A DNA stretch of 64,000 nucleotides, taken from positions 10,554,677-10,618,676 of the forward strand of contig OY776124.1 in assembly GCA_963675135.1 (NCBI GenBank), written 5' to 3'. Source of the DNA: Galeopsis tetrahit. Taxonomy: Eukaryota; Streptophyta; Magnoliopsida; Lamiales; Lamiaceae. This document shows, piece after piece, positions 1 to 10,800 of this stretch. Under the pieces are notes generated by a model, which ran no database searches, was not told the origin of the DNA, and saw nothing but the letters and a program-made list of their open reading frames with translations. Every line of letters starts with the position of its first letter. Positions within the stretch are counted from its first letter, which is position 1. Made by a program: the position numbers and the translations under genes.

Positions 1-284
1 AAGCTCTTCAAGCTTAAATGTGTAGTTTATTTGGAAATCAAAATTTGTAGTGGGCTCAAAAGTCAATTAACATATGAGTTGTAATAATAATTAATGACTA
101 TATACTCAATATTTACTCAATGTCACATGGTCGTTATAATGTATAAAACGTGGATAAGATAAATAAATAAAAAAATTTAAATATTAGATACATGAAATAA
201 CAATATGTATGACGTTAGAAATGAATACATGTCGTTATGGGCACTACGACAGTATATTCACCATTCGATCACCTTCATGTGCTC
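1..284. repeat. Degenerate ~155-bp tandem repeat, left of the hAT element
   Basis: AT-rich non-coding sequence. Phrases such as CGTTATGGGCACT and GTATAAAAYGTGG recur at 4890-5045 and in the clearer array at 7400-8330. Continuing from 284 into 4890, without the intervening hAT element, restores one monomer-like unit. This segment is therefore the left part of a repeat unit split by the transposon. No gene is visible. Confidence 0.55.
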
Positions 285-299
285 ACTACTATTAGACAC

Positions 300-475
300 G
301 GGCGGTTTCTAACCGCCGAACCGCCGAAACCGGCGGTTTCGGTTTTGAAATCGCACCGTAACCGTAATTTCACGGTTCGGTTACGGTTCCCCCAAAGTGG
401 AACCGGCGGTTTCCCGGTTAACCGGCGGTTTCCCGGTTAACCGGCGGTTAACCGGGAAACCGGCGGTTATTTATT
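300..475. repeat. Left subterminal repeats of the hAT element
   Basis: A dense run of CCGGCGGTT, GGTTAACCGG and TTACGGTT motifs in both orientations. It matches the right subterminal block at 4690-4870 and the block inside the divergent promoter (1263-1605). In hAT elements such as Ac, multiple short subterminal motifs are the transposase binding sites. That role is inferred here from position and repetition. Confidence 0.7.
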
Positions 476-782
476 TATTTTTTTAAATTTTTTTAATATT
501 TTTATATACAAATATTTAAATTTAATACTGAAATTAGATACATATAAATTAAATACTTAACATTTCACTTAAATCTTAACTTAATACACTTAAAAAAAAT
601 AACATTTAGCCATTTAGGTTTAGGACTTTAGGCTAAACTTAAGACTCTTAAGTCTTAAACTCTTAATTCTTAAAAAACAAACTCAACAAAGTTACAACTT
701 ACAAAATACAACTTACAAGATAAAAATAAACTAAAACACTTCAAAGTTCAAATACTTAATTAGTAAAATTACTAATACTTAA
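476..782. other. AT-rich spacer inside the hAT element
   Basis: AT-rich sequence with repeated TTAATACTTAA and CTTAAGTCTTAA-like phrases. It lies downstream of the minus-strand BED ORF and probably holds that ORF's 3' UTR. No other coding potential was seen. Confidence 0.5.
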
Positions 783-1085
783 TTAGTAGAATCGAGGGGG
801 AAGTCCCAATTGACCCAATGCTTTCGGATGAACTTTTTCAATGTGTGACTTGAAAACTCCGTATCCTCCACCGCGCTTAAATTTATATTTTTTTTGGCAA
901 TACTTGCAACAAACTTCACGTGAATTGTCTATTGGATTTGTATCACTCACGTGAAAGTGATTTAGCAAATTGGAGTGAGGAGGGTGAAAGTTTGGTTGAA
1001 TTCGAGGCGGCGGTTGATTGACTTCTTCTTCATCACGTAACTCACGTTGACCGTTTGTAACTCCGGATGATCCTTGGGTTGCCAT
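783..1085 (-). CDS. Small stand-alone BED zinc-finger protein encoded by the hAT element
   Basis: An intact 100-residue frame starting at ATG (1085). It is transcribed away from the transposase, and both read outward from a shared promoter zone. It carries one BED-type finger: CKYCQKKYKFKRGGGYG followed by FKSHIEKVHP, so the ligands are two Cys and a C-terminal His pair. The finger closely resembles that of the transposase (CNYCPKEYKFKKGGGYG, then FKLHLENHHP). There is no RNase H-like or dimerisation domain. The BED finger binds DNA in hAT transposases, so a finger-only protein could occupy element ends or promoter without cutting and act as a repressor. That role is inference. The frame appears to derive from an inverted duplication of the 5' end of the transposase gene. 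A TATA-like CTATAAATA lies about 110 bp upstream, near 1196-1205. Confidence 0.75.
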   Translation of the reverse strand: MATQGSSGVTNGQRELRDEEEVNQPPPRIQPNFHPPHSNLLNHFHVSDTNPIDNSREVCCKYCQKKYKFKRGGGYGVFKSHIEKVHPKALGQLGLPPRFY

Positions 1086-1089
1086 TTGA

Positions 1090-1857
1090 AAGAGAGTCTT
1101 TTGAGAGAATAAGAGAGAAATAGATAATTGATATAAGTTATAACTTATAACTTATAAGAGAGTTGAGGTGTGAAAAATGAGAAGAGAAAATGGGGTATTT
1201 ATAGGTGAAAAATGGGATATTTTCGGATTTAAAAAAAAAAAATAAATAAATAAATTTTCCGGCCAAACCGGCGGTTAAACCGCCGGTCCGGTTAACCGGC
1301 GGTTAATTATTCAAAAATCTGACCGTTGGCGATTCAACGGTCCAGATCACCTGACCGTTTGAATCTCAACGGTCCAGATTAAAAGCGTTTTTAAATTAAA
1401 AAAAAAAAAAAATTTACAACAGTAATAACCGGCGGTTAACCGCCGGTTCGGTTAAACCGCCGGTTTGGCCCGGTTTCCCCAAATTTGAATTTTCTAGCCG
1501 TTGGAGATCAACGGTCCAGATCATCTGACCATTGAATCTCAACGGCTACGATTGATCTGGCAGTCGGTTAACCGCCGGTCCGGTTGTAACCGGCGGTTTG
1601 GCCGGAATTTTTTTTTTTTTTTTTTTTAAATCCGAAAATATCCCATTTTTCACCTATAAATACCCAATTTTCTCTTCTCATTTTTCACACCTCAAGTCCT
1701 CAACTCTCAATCTCATCTCTTATCTCAATTCTCTATTCTCTCTTAATTCTTATTATCTCAAATTCTCAATTCTCTCAACACAAGTCCTCAACTCTCAATC
1801 TCATCTCTTAATTCTTATTTTCTTTTCTCTAATTCTCTCAAAACTCAATTTACTAAT
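1090..1857. promoter_or_regulatory. Divergent promoter built as an inverted duplication
   Basis: Segments 1160-1262 and 1598-1700 are near-identical inverted copies. Each holds AAATCCGAAAATATCCCA, a TATA box (CACCTATAAATACC) and a TCTCTTCTCATTTTTCACA leader. One copy drives the minus-strand BED ORF, the other the plus-strand transposase. Between them (1263-1597) lie GC-rich CCGGCGGTTAACCGG motifs identical in type to the subterminal repeats. A protein that binds the element's ends could therefore also bind its promoter, which would give autoregulation. This is inferred from motif sharing. Confidence 0.7.
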
Positions 1858-4109
1858 ATGTCTTCTTCAAGATCATCAAGAGGAAAGGCTATAGTATCTT
1901 CTTCACAATAACCTCGACGAAGACGCGTTCCATTGTTCAACGACACCGATGAAGAAGATCAACATATGCGTAGAATTCTTGGTGACGATATCATCGACCA
2001 CATGAACGAAATTGCCACCGATGATGATGATGAAGAAGAGGTTGAACGTGGTCCAACTCAAGAAAGTGCAACCGAGTATCCACCACCTTCGGCTTCGGCG
2101 CCCTCAACCGAAATTCCACCTCCTACTTCTTCACAAGCTCGAAGTTTTAAATCCGAAATTTTTGCACGTCACTTTCAAAAAGTTCCAACCGGTGAGGTCG
2201 ATAGATTTATAATTCATTGTAATTATTGTCCAAAGGAGTATAAATTTAAAAAAGGAGGAGGATATGGTACCTTCAAGCTCCACCTCGAAAACCACCATCC
2301 GGATAAAATGGGAATTACAACGAGCCAAACGCAACTACGAGGATTTACCGGGTCCTCCGGAGGAGGAGTTCAAGGTGAGGTAAGTAATCCGACTTCTCTT
2401 TTTAAATATGATCAAGCATATTTTAGAAAAATGTTAGCTAAAATGATAAGTGTTCAACATCTTCCTTATAGTTTTGTTGAAAATTTTGCTTTTAATGATT
2501 TGGTACAACTTTCACTACAACCAAGCATGAAAAAAATTTATCGTTCTACGGTTACTCGTGATATTGCTAATATTGTTGGTGAATATAAACTTGCTTTGAT
2601 CAATACTTTTCGTTCACTTAAGAGTAAAGTTTCTATTTGTTCCGATATTTGGAGTGATAATTTTCAAAAACATTCATATATGGGAGTTACTTGTCATTGG
2701 ATTGATGATTCTTGGACATTAAACAAAAGATTAATTGCTTATAGGGATTTTGATTGTGTGCACTCGGCCGATGCTATTAAAAAGAAAATTGTTGAAATTT
2801 TAAAATCTTATGGTTTAATTAACAAATTTTTTTCAATTGGTTTTGATAATGCTAGTGCTAATAATGCTAGTATCGAACAACTTCGCATTGCATGTCAACC
2901 GTATGTTAGTGGAAAATTTTTTCATATTAGATGTATGTGTCATATTTTAAATTTATGTGTTCAAGATGGTTTAAATGCTTTGAGAATTTATATTTCTCCT
3001 ATTAAAGATGCTATTACTTATTTGACGAGGCGTAGTAGTTTGATGAAAAAATGGAAACATTTTTGTAGAAGTAGGAATGTGCATCCAACAAAAACTTCTC
3101 TTGATGTGTCAACAAGGTGGAATTCTACTTATAAGTTGTTAAAAGAGTCGGTTGATTATAAAGAGACTTTATGTGATTTTTTTGAAGAAGAAAAATGTGG
3201 TTTTGGTTTACTTCCTGAAGATTGGAATCATTGCATAAACATAATTAAGGTTTTAGAAACTTTTAATAATGCTACTTTTGCTATGTCTAAAGTTTACGAA
3301 CCTACTTCTCATTTGGCACTTGAACATTGTCTAAAAATTGTCAACGTTTTAGCACGTTACAAAAACGATCCAATATTATATCTTGCTATTGCTCCTATGT
3401 TGGAAAAATGGAAAAAATATTTTGCTATAATTCCCCCTATATTTTTAGTTGCTAAAGTTTTTGATCCTAGATATAAGTTAGATGGTGTTAAAGCTATGTA
3501 GCCTTGTATTATAAAAAATTATATTCTATTGCCGAATTTCCGAATGATCAACCGAACACCGATCATTTCATATTTGAAGTTCAACAACTTATATTATCAT
3601 TAATTAAGGAGTATATGGATACACATGGTTTATCCAACCCTAGTCATAGTTCTTCTTCTAGTTCTAGTGCTAGTTTTAACGTACAGAATAATGATGACGA
3701 CATGGATGATGATGATGTTGATAGCTTTCTTTTTCAACGTAATTGTAAAAAATCAAAATTTACTTATACTCAAGAATATGAAAGCTATGAAGCGAATACA
3801 TCCATGGAAAATATGGAAGGAGACTTTGATATACTAAGGTGTTGGTCGACGGTGACTCAAGTATTTCCGGCAATGTCAATGCTTGCAAGAGAAATTTTAG
3901 CGGCTCCCGCCTCAACCGTTGCCGTTGAGCAAGCATTTAGTGTAGGAGGTTATACTTTGGATGCAACAAGATCCAATATGACCGTTGAAAACGTAGAGAA
4001 CCAATGTTTACTTGATGATTGGATAAGAGCCGAAAAAAGAGCCCAATCGTTAGAAGAAGATAATGAAGAAGATGAGGAATGGACCTCTACGGGCGGAAGT
4101 GAAGAATGA
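1858..4109 (+). pseudogene. hAT transposase (BED finger, RNase H-like core, dimerisation domain), interrupted
   Basis: The likely original start is ATG at 1858. An in-frame TAA (1909-1911) follows 16 codons later, after which one frame runs open to TAG at 3499-3501. Reading resumes in another frame from about 3504 to 4109, so there is a nonsense change and a frameshift (or unremoved intron junction). Counting from codon 1933, an acidic N-terminus is followed by a BED finger at about residues 95-122 (C96, C99, H117, H121/122). A hAT core follows, with ICSDIWSDNF and SIGFDNASANN carrying the expected acidic residues. The second frame ends with the hAT dimerisation domain (REILAAPASTVAVEQAFS, then an LLDDWIRAE-type end). 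All domains of an autonomous hAT transposase are recognisable, but no single intact product can be read. Confidence 0.9.
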
Positions 4110-4689
4110 AGAACCTCCTTCAAGTTCAACAACAACGAGGTATGTTGAGGTAAGAGAACTACGTGGACTTTGATTCCAATTTCCGTTGAATTTGGATACG
4201 TAGGCAACTTAATTTAAAATTTTTGAACTTAGAATTTCTAAGTTTAATTTTTTAAATTAAGCTCAAGTCCAATTTCTTTTAACCCCTCCCCAAAATTCCA
4301 AATTGATTGTAAGTTGTAAGTTGTAATTCTAAAGTTTTTAATTTATATAAGTTTGATTTAGTTTTTATAAGTTGTAAGTTGTAAGTTGTAAGTTTTCTAA
4401 TGTAAATTATAATTAATTTATTTTTTTAAGAAATAGGCCTAAGTTACATTAAATTTATTCTCTTAATATTTAATAAGTTATAAGTTAAAGTTATAAGAAT
4501 ATAAGTTATCGACTTAAAGTTATAATATAATAATTTATAAAAAAAACGATAAACAAAAGTTAAAACGAGTATAATTTTAATTTTAAGTTGTACAAATAAT
4601 TTTAACTTAAAACGATCGAAAAAAGAGGCGAAAACGATCGAAAAAAGAGGCGAAAACGATCGAAAAAAAGACGAAAACGAGCTTAAAAA
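4110..4689. other. AT-rich 3' region of the hAT element
   Basis: Non-coding. It contains tandem TAAGTTGTAAGTTG-type repeats around 4305-4400 and a short direct repeat of AAAACGATCGAAAAAAGAGGCG at about 4620-4680. It probably serves as transposase 3' UTR and spacer. Confidence 0.45.
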
Positions 4690-4881
4690 AAAAAAAAAAA
4701 CCGGCGAACCGCCGGTTCAAAAACCGTAACCGTAACCGGCGGTTCGCGGTTCGGTTACGGTTGCCGAAAACCGAAAACCGTAACCGGCGGTTCGCGGTTC
4801 GGTTACGGTTGCCGAAAACCGAAAACCGTAACCGCCGGTTTCTAACCGAAACCGGCGGTTTTCAACCGCTGCACATGTCTA
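4690..4881. repeat. Right subterminal repeats and right end of the hAT element
   Basis: Two near-identical ~55-bp units (about 4717-4830) of ACCGTAACCGGCGGTTCG and GGTTACGGTTGCCG, then CCGGCGGTTTTCAACCG and the terminus CACATGTCTA. They correspond in inverted orientation to the left end. Confidence 0.75.
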
Positions 4882-4889
4882 ACTACTAT

Positions 4890-5687
4890 GAGTAATGTAT
4901 AAAATGTGGAGAAAAACATAAGTAAAAGCATTAAAACACTAGAAAGAATAATAACGACTTGCATGTACGTTGTTATGATTGAACGCGAGTCGTTATGTGT
5001 ACAAACAAACTCGTATCTACCATATGACCAACATATAAACTTTCAATACCCAATTTTAGACACATGTAATAGATTTGAGTGTATTTTGGATGTGGATATC
5101 TCATTTATGAATCGTTCTTTGAACCCACTTTAACACCACAACCGATCCAACCCACACCCGAACCGACACCCGCACCCAACTGACCCAACCCACATACCCC
5201 CTCTCCTCTTTTATTTAATTGACTATTTATTTGATCTTTGTGGGAATTGATCTCGGGTGGATGGACGCCCACCACTCCAACAGACAACTCTTTGATTCCG
5301 TTTTTATTATAAATTATATATGTATTCAATTGTTAATAATTTAGTTAATTTTACTCATTTAATTAATTTATTTCATATATACTAAAGGATTAAAAAAAAA
5401 TAATTCATATATACTAATTGAATATATATATATATATATATTTTGTAATTTTTAAAAACAATGTCAATTGTAAAAAAATCAATATTACTTTAACAATTCC
5501 AAAAAACTAATAACTATTACATCTAATCTTCATTCTCTCATCTTTATGTTCATCTTCATTTGCATCATTTTCTCCATCGTTATCCTTCTCGTCATCGTTT
5601 TCAATTTCGATCGACTGATGATTTGTCATATAAAAAGATATTGACCTATAACATATATTATATATATGTCATATAAAAAGATATTGA

Positions 5688-5723
<36 letters not shown>

Positions 5724-5937
5724 AATATAATTTTTTTTGGATATAACATAATTTAAACCATAGTTATACTAAAAATATTAATTTATAGACATTTAAACTG
5801 ATTTATAAATATTTCTATTTTTTTAAATATTTTTATAAACATTCACGATTTATAAAACACATCTTGGAGAATTATTTAATATTTAAACCGATTTTCTAGA
5901 TTTAATATGTATAATTGAAGTAGCGCTCTTCCCTCAT
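4890..5937. other. Spacer: remnant of the ~155-bp repeat, then unclassified AT-rich DNA
   Basis: 4890-5045 continues the tandem-repeat unit split by the hAT element. The rest has no credible gene. Small features are (TA)n tracts near 5424-5442 and 5693-5720, and a direct repeat of TGTCATATAAAAAGATATTG about 44 bp apart (near 5625 and 5670). Confidence 0.45.
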
Positions 5938-7277
5938 GTAGGAATAACAACAAATAATTAATGAAATCAAGAAAACAGAAAAACATAAAACAAATTATAC
6001 AAAATGAAATCAAGAAATTATACCCAAAAATAAATCAAACAGAAAACTTAATATATCCTATTATTTCAAACATCACAGTATTGAAATCGTCTATATTGTT
6101 TCACACTATGCATGCACTAAAAGTTTTTTCTTTTATTATGTTTAAACGACAACCATTTTTAATTCATGAAAATTTCTATTTTATTACTAAAATAAAAGAG
6201 ATGAAATATGATTTTCCTTATTGTTCTCTGGTTATTAACAATAAATAAAATATTGTGTTGCTAATATAGTGATGAAATATTTTAATTTTCTTTTAAATAT
6301 TAAATCCATAAAATTAGTCATGCAAATTTCAATTTTATCGCTATAATGTTAGCGACGAAATATAATTTTTATTGTTGTTCTTATTATTAACAACAAAATA
6401 AAATAATTTGTTGCTAGTGTAGCAAGGAAATATTTTAGTTTTGTCGCAAATATTAATCCTAAGAATTAGCAACAAAAATTTCTATTTCACCGCAAAATTT
6501 TATATAATTTTCATTGTAGTTCTGATTATTAACAAAAAAATAAAATAATTTGTTATTAGTATAACGGTAAAATATTTTAATTTCGTCGCAAATATTAATT
6601 CTAAGGAATTAGCCACAATTTTTTTTCATAGCAAAATATTAGCGACGAAATATAATTTTCATTGTTGTTCTAATTAATTATTAACAACAAAATAAAATAA
6701 TTTGTTGCTAGTTTAGCGATGAAATATTTTACTTTCGTCGCAAAAATTAAATCCACCAAAAATTGTATTTCGTCGCTAATATTTTAGCAATGAAATACAA
6801 TTTTTATGGTTGTTCTGATTATTAACAACAAAATAAAATATGGTGTTGTTACTGTAGCGATGAAATATTTTAATTTTGTCGTCAAAATTAAATCCACAAA
6901 ATTAGCCACAAAAATTTCATTTTTCATAGCAAAATATTAGCGACGAAATATAATTTTCATTGTTCTTCTGATTATTAACAACAAAATAAAATAATTTTTT
7001 TATAGTTTAGCGACGAAATATTTTAGTTTCGTCGCAAAAATTAAATTCATAAAATTAACCACAAAAATTTATATTTCGTCGCTAATATTTCAGTGACGAA
7101 ATATAATTTTTATGGTTGTTCTAATTATTAACAATAAAACGAAGCAATTTGTTACAAATACTAAATCTAATAATTTAGCGACAAATTTTTTTATTTCGTT
7201 GCTAAAAATTGATTTTAGCGATAAAATTTAGATTTGTCGCAAAATTTTCGTTGTTATTCCCTCTGTTTCTTGTAGTG
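5938..7277. mobile_element. CACTA-like element end with tandem subterminal repeats
   Basis: The sequence ends at 7277 with TTTCTTGTAGTG, the reverse complement of the canonical plant CACTA terminus CACTACAAGAAA. About 1.1 kb before it consists of repeated units with TTAGCGACGAAATATAATTTT, TTCGTCGCTAATATTTTAGC and ATTAACAACAAAATAAAATA, typical CACTA subterminal arrays. The inner right end, read in reverse, contains GGGAATAACAAC. A matching GGAATAACAAC occurs at about 5938, suggesting a mutated or truncated left end there. No transposase is present, so this is a non-autonomous or deleted copy. The left boundary is uncertain. Confidence 0.6.
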
Positions 7278-8340
7278 TCTTTCACATTGTAACTTTATTG
7301 TATAAGTAATGCCTCTCAATTTAATAAGTTCACCATTTCACGTGTTGTTTACTATATTAAAAAAAATACTTGTTGATAAAAATATAAAAAAAGGGTTTGA
7401 TATCTTTAGAAAACGGAATAACGACTCGTATGACGTTATAACAGAATGCTAGTCGTTATGGTCACTAGCGACTATATAATGATTGTTTTTTCACCTCCAC
7501 GTGGTCGTTATTACGATGTATAAAATATGGGTATGGACATAAAACAAGAGATATAAACTCTAGAAAATGAAATAACTACTCGTGTGACGTTATAACTGAA
7601 AGTTGGTCGTTATGGGCACTAACGACTCTATGTTGACCATTCTTCCACCTTCACATAATCTTTACTAAGAGTATTGTGTAGAATGTTGGTATGGATATAA
7701 AACAAGAGTTGAAAACTTTAGAAAATGAAATAACGATGGTATGACGTTATAACGGAATGCAAGTCGTTATGGACACTAATGAATTAATATATTTTGTATG
7801 ACTATTGTTATAACTTCCAGAACCTTGTTTTACACATGTTTAGAAGGTTTTAGTGCATTTCAGATTTCATGTTCGTTGGACAATACACCATTGATTAATC
7901 ATCAACTCTTTCACTTTGTAACTTTACTATAAGTTATTAATCATATAATGTTTCTCAATTAAATCATTTCTCGCTTTTAAACATAGTTTTCTTTGAGTAA
8001 AATGTTATAAAATTGCAAAACGATGACCTTAAGAAACACAAGCTTCCTATTTGACTCCGAAAAATGAAATAACGACTCGTGTAACATTATAAAGGAATGA
8101 AGGTTGTTATGGGCATCAACGACTCTATACTCATTATTCTCACATCTTTACGTGGTTGTTACTATAAGTATCGTGTAGAGCGTGAGTATGGACATAAAAC
8201 AAGAATTTAAAACTTCATAAAATAAAACAACGATCGTGTAACATTATAACAAAATGCAGATCGTTATGACTTATGAGCACTAACGACTTTACACTCACAA
8301 TTTAGTTTGATGATGTTGTTAGTAAAACTCATTTAAATTA
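7278..8340. repeat. ~155-bp tandem repeat array
   Basis: The phrase TAACGACTCGTATGACGTTATAAC recurs in diverged form near 7419, 7573, 7731, 8070 and 8228, a spacing of about 154-158 bp with one larger gap. Each unit also has GTCGTTATGGNCACTA, a CACCTCCACGTGGTCGTT-like phrase and a TATGGACATAAAACAAGAG phrase. The same monomer flanks the hAT element at both sides. No coding sequence is seen. Confidence 0.7.
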
Positions 8341-9133
8341 AACTACAAAACATTAATGAAATTAAACATCACCTCTAGTCTTCAAATTCTTCAATGCCAC
8401 GACGAATTCAGTACACCTAACTCCATTTTCGCCCCCTCCTCTCCTCTCGTCGCCGACTTCCCCTCCCCCTCGGCGTCGGCCTCCTGTCCTCTATTAAAGA
8501 TAATATGCAACCCTCCCCCTCCCCTTCGCGGTCGCACCCCTCTTGTATCGTCGCCGCCGTCATACGAAGGTACGTTGGTTTTGGAATTTTTATTACAGAT
8601 CCAAACAAAAAAAATTAAGGTTTTGAATTTTTGTTAATTTTTTTTTGAATGTTTTGTATTTGTTCAAAATTTTTTGCCAAATTCCGTTAATTTATTCGAT
8701 TTTTTTCTGGAAATATTATGTCCAATTTTTTTTTCGAACAAATGAAAGTTGTTCATGAATTTTTTTTTTCGAACATATTGAGTTTGTTCAGGAAATTTTT
8801 TTGAACATCTTAACCTTGTTCATGTAAAATTTTCGAACAACTCTTTTTTTTAAAACAATGTTGATTTGTCCGAAAAAAAATTCCGAAATTTTGTTTCTCT
8901 AATTTTTTGTTTGTTAATTTTTTTTTTGTTGAATTTTTTTTATTTAATGATGGTGGTTGTTTTGATCGATGTTGATGGTGGGGATGATTCTTCTGAAATG
9001 AAATAAGTGAGTGTACTTATCTTCGCTTCTTTATTTAAATTTCATACGAAGGGTATATGAAACTTTTCACATGCCCTGTAGAATGAAAAGAAGCTCTGGT
9101 TATCCTCAATAGGTTGGTGTATATAACCGTGGC
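8341..9133 (+). mobile_element. Left-truncated MULE of the TTATAGACACACAC-TIR family
   Basis: The right end reads CCTCAATAGGTTGGTGTATATAACCGTGGCC, matching the right terminus of the complete MULE at 9352-10419. Its internal order is also the same: a CT-rich leader, a GC-rich exon-like block (about 8410-8575), a donor-like GGTACGTT, an AT-rich zone full of TTGTTCGAA motifs, then GATGGTGGGGATGATTC and GTGTACTTATCTTCG. No left TIR or matching TSD was found, so the copy is truncated on the left. Confidence 0.6.
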
Positions 9134-9135
9134 CT

Positions 9136-9215
9136 TTTAGGGAGTGTTTCGAAACTCTATAAACAGCTTAAAAGCACTTCTGAAAAGTAAAAACTGTGAG
9201 AAGGCAACTTTTAAA
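9136..9215. mobile_element. Fragment of a small MITE
   Basis: GAAACTCTATAAACAGCTTAAAAGCACTTCTGAAAAGTAAAA matches the reverse complement of the right half of the complete MITE at 44111-44229. The other half is missing, cut at the junction with the repeat that begins near 9225. Confidence 0.55.
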
Positions 9216-9224
9216 AAAGTGATT

Positions 9225-10800
9225 TTGTATGTCAATGGCTGCCATTATTTCTAAATGGGCCTAACATTAGCCACCAAAAATCATTTCTCACTTATTAATT
9301 TCAATGCGCCTACTTGCTTTTTGTCCTTCAAACTAATTACAACTTCCCATTGGGTGCGGTTATAGACACACACTAACCTATTGAGGACACCCACGGAATG
9401 AGTACACACCGTAAGTTGAGAACACCCACATGAAAATCTAAAAAATACACTTTCTATTTCAAACTCTAATTAAACTCCCTCTTCCCCTCATTTCTTACTT
9501 CACGAACGTCGCACCCATCTCCCTCCTCTTCACCCACCTCCCTCCTCTTCTCCACAAATGGCGCAGGCAACCACGTTCGCGGCCGGCCTCCCCAGCCGAC
9601 ACGCCCGACGTCGGCCACACACGTTCGCAGCGGCCACACTCGTTCGCAGCAGCCGCCGACCATTTCCCACCTCTCCTTCGCGGTCGCCGCCGCCCATTTC
9701 CCACCTCTCCTTCGCGGCCGCGAACGGCGCATCCCCTCCCAGTCGCGGCCTCCGCCCCTCCTCACCGCCGTTCGCACACGCCGCCCCCCTTCACGTCGCA
9801 CACGCCGCGCCTCCCCGTCGCCCCTTGCCGCCTCTTTTCAGTAAGGTAAGTTTAGGCCTTTTAATTTTTTTGATCTAATTAGGGTTTAGGGTTTGCAAAT
9901 TAGGGTTTAGAGTAAAAAAATTTGTGTTCGATTTTTTTTTTTGTACAAATGATATTTGTTTTGAATTTTTTTCGACATATTGAGTTTATTTGTGAAAAAC
10001 TTTCGAACATTTTAATTTTGTTATTGTCAAATTTTCGAACAACTCATTTTTTTCGAACATGGTTGATTTGTTCGAAAAAAAATGTGGAACAACTTTTTTT
10101 TTCCGTACAATGTGGATTTTTTCGAAAAAAAATCCCGAATAACTCTTTTTTTTCGTACAATGTTGATTTGTCCGAAAAATAATCTCGAACATTTTTTTTT
10201 TTGTATTAAGAAACGTTTTTGAAGACTATGGTGATGGTGGGATGATTCTGCCAAAATGAAACGGGTGGGTGTACTCATCTTCGTTTTTTTAAATCTTTTT
10301 ATAGAAAGGGTATAAAGGACATTTTAAATTTTTTTTAAATTTTTTTACATGTCCTGCAAGTTGAAAATTTTGTCAGGTGGGTGTACTCAATAGGTTGGTG
10401 TGTGTCTATAACCACGCCCCTTCCCATTCTTGCACAAGAATATGACCCTCTTTACTTTACTTGGACAAGTTGCCTTGGGCTTCTTAATGGGCTTTCCATC
10501 CAATAAAGTGTGTTGCCTTAGATGGGACGAAAATGTAAGTCAATTTATTCTGTGGTTTGACTTCACAAAATTATCTAAGCGATTTTGCTCCCAAAATGTT
10601 CATTTTTTTAATAAAAAGTAGCAAACCATACACTTTCTCCAAATCAGGTGCAGTTAATCAATTTAGTAAATAATACAAAAAATTCTATAAAATTAAACGA
10701 ATTAAACGCATGAATTTTGAGCAATTTTACAAAGGAATTCATTCAAGTTAAAATAGAATAAGTGATTGTGATGCTTCTCAATCTAATCAAGCTTTGAGTT
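9225..10800. repeat. Copy A of the local repeat also present in copies B and C
   Basis: From GGCTGCCATTATTTCTAAATGG this matches about 25790-26376 and 33225-33810, once the MULE at 9352-10419 is removed. Shared phrases include TTGCACAAGAATATGACCCTC, GACAAGTTGCCTTGGGCTTC and TTCTCAATCTAATCA. No intact gene was seen. The inner sequence resembles non-coding retrotransposon sequence but is not assignable with confidence. Confidence 0.7.
9352..10419 (+). mobile_element. Complete 1.07-kb MULE with GC-rich exon-like core, 9-bp TSD
   Basis: TSD CTTCCCATT at 9343-9351 and 10420-10428. The ends are ~40-bp inverted repeats: GGGTGCGGTTATAGACACAC on the left, and GGGCGTGGTTATAGACACAC as the reverse complement of the right. 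Copies B and C have uninterrupted ACATCTTCCCATTCTTGC at the matching site (about 25910 and 33340), which is direct empty-site proof. The core has a CT-rich leader (9475-9550), a GC-rich block (about 9555-9840), then AGGTAAGTTTAG, which looks like a 5' splice donor. An AT-rich TTCGAACAA repeat zone follows. No transposase is encoded. Confidence 0.9.

Larger units (their letters stand above)
293..4881 (+). mobile_element. 4.6-kb hAT-superfamily DNA transposon with 8-bp TSD
   Basis: Direct 8-bp duplications ACTACTAT lie at 285-292 and 4882-4889, the TSD length of hAT elements. The ends are imperfect inverted repeats: TAGACACGGGCGGTT on the left, and TAGACATGTGCAGCGGTT as the reverse complement of the right end. 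Both subterminal zones are crowded with CCGGCGGTTAACCGG-type motifs. Inside are a transposase reading frame on the plus strand (1858-4109, broken) and a short divergent BED zinc-finger frame on the minus strand (783-1085). The element sits inside a unit of the ~155-bp tandem repeat, other copies of which show the uninterrupted sequence. It looks non-autonomous today because the transposase is interrupted twice. Confidence 0.93.

Noticed and set aside
237..440. 67-residue plus-strand open frame at the left end of the hAT element
   Set aside because: It reads through the TSD and the GC-rich subterminal repeats. Its composition simply reflects the CCGGCGGTT motifs.
5961..6248. 95-residue plus-strand frame
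   Set aside because: AT-rich translation lying partly in CACTA subterminal repeats; no homology or conserved start.
9466..9878. Overlapping open frames on both strands in the GC-rich MULE core
   Set aside because: Arg/Ala/Pro-rich translations in several frames are expected from GC-rich repeats. Recorded as an exon-like block, not as a protein-coding gene.
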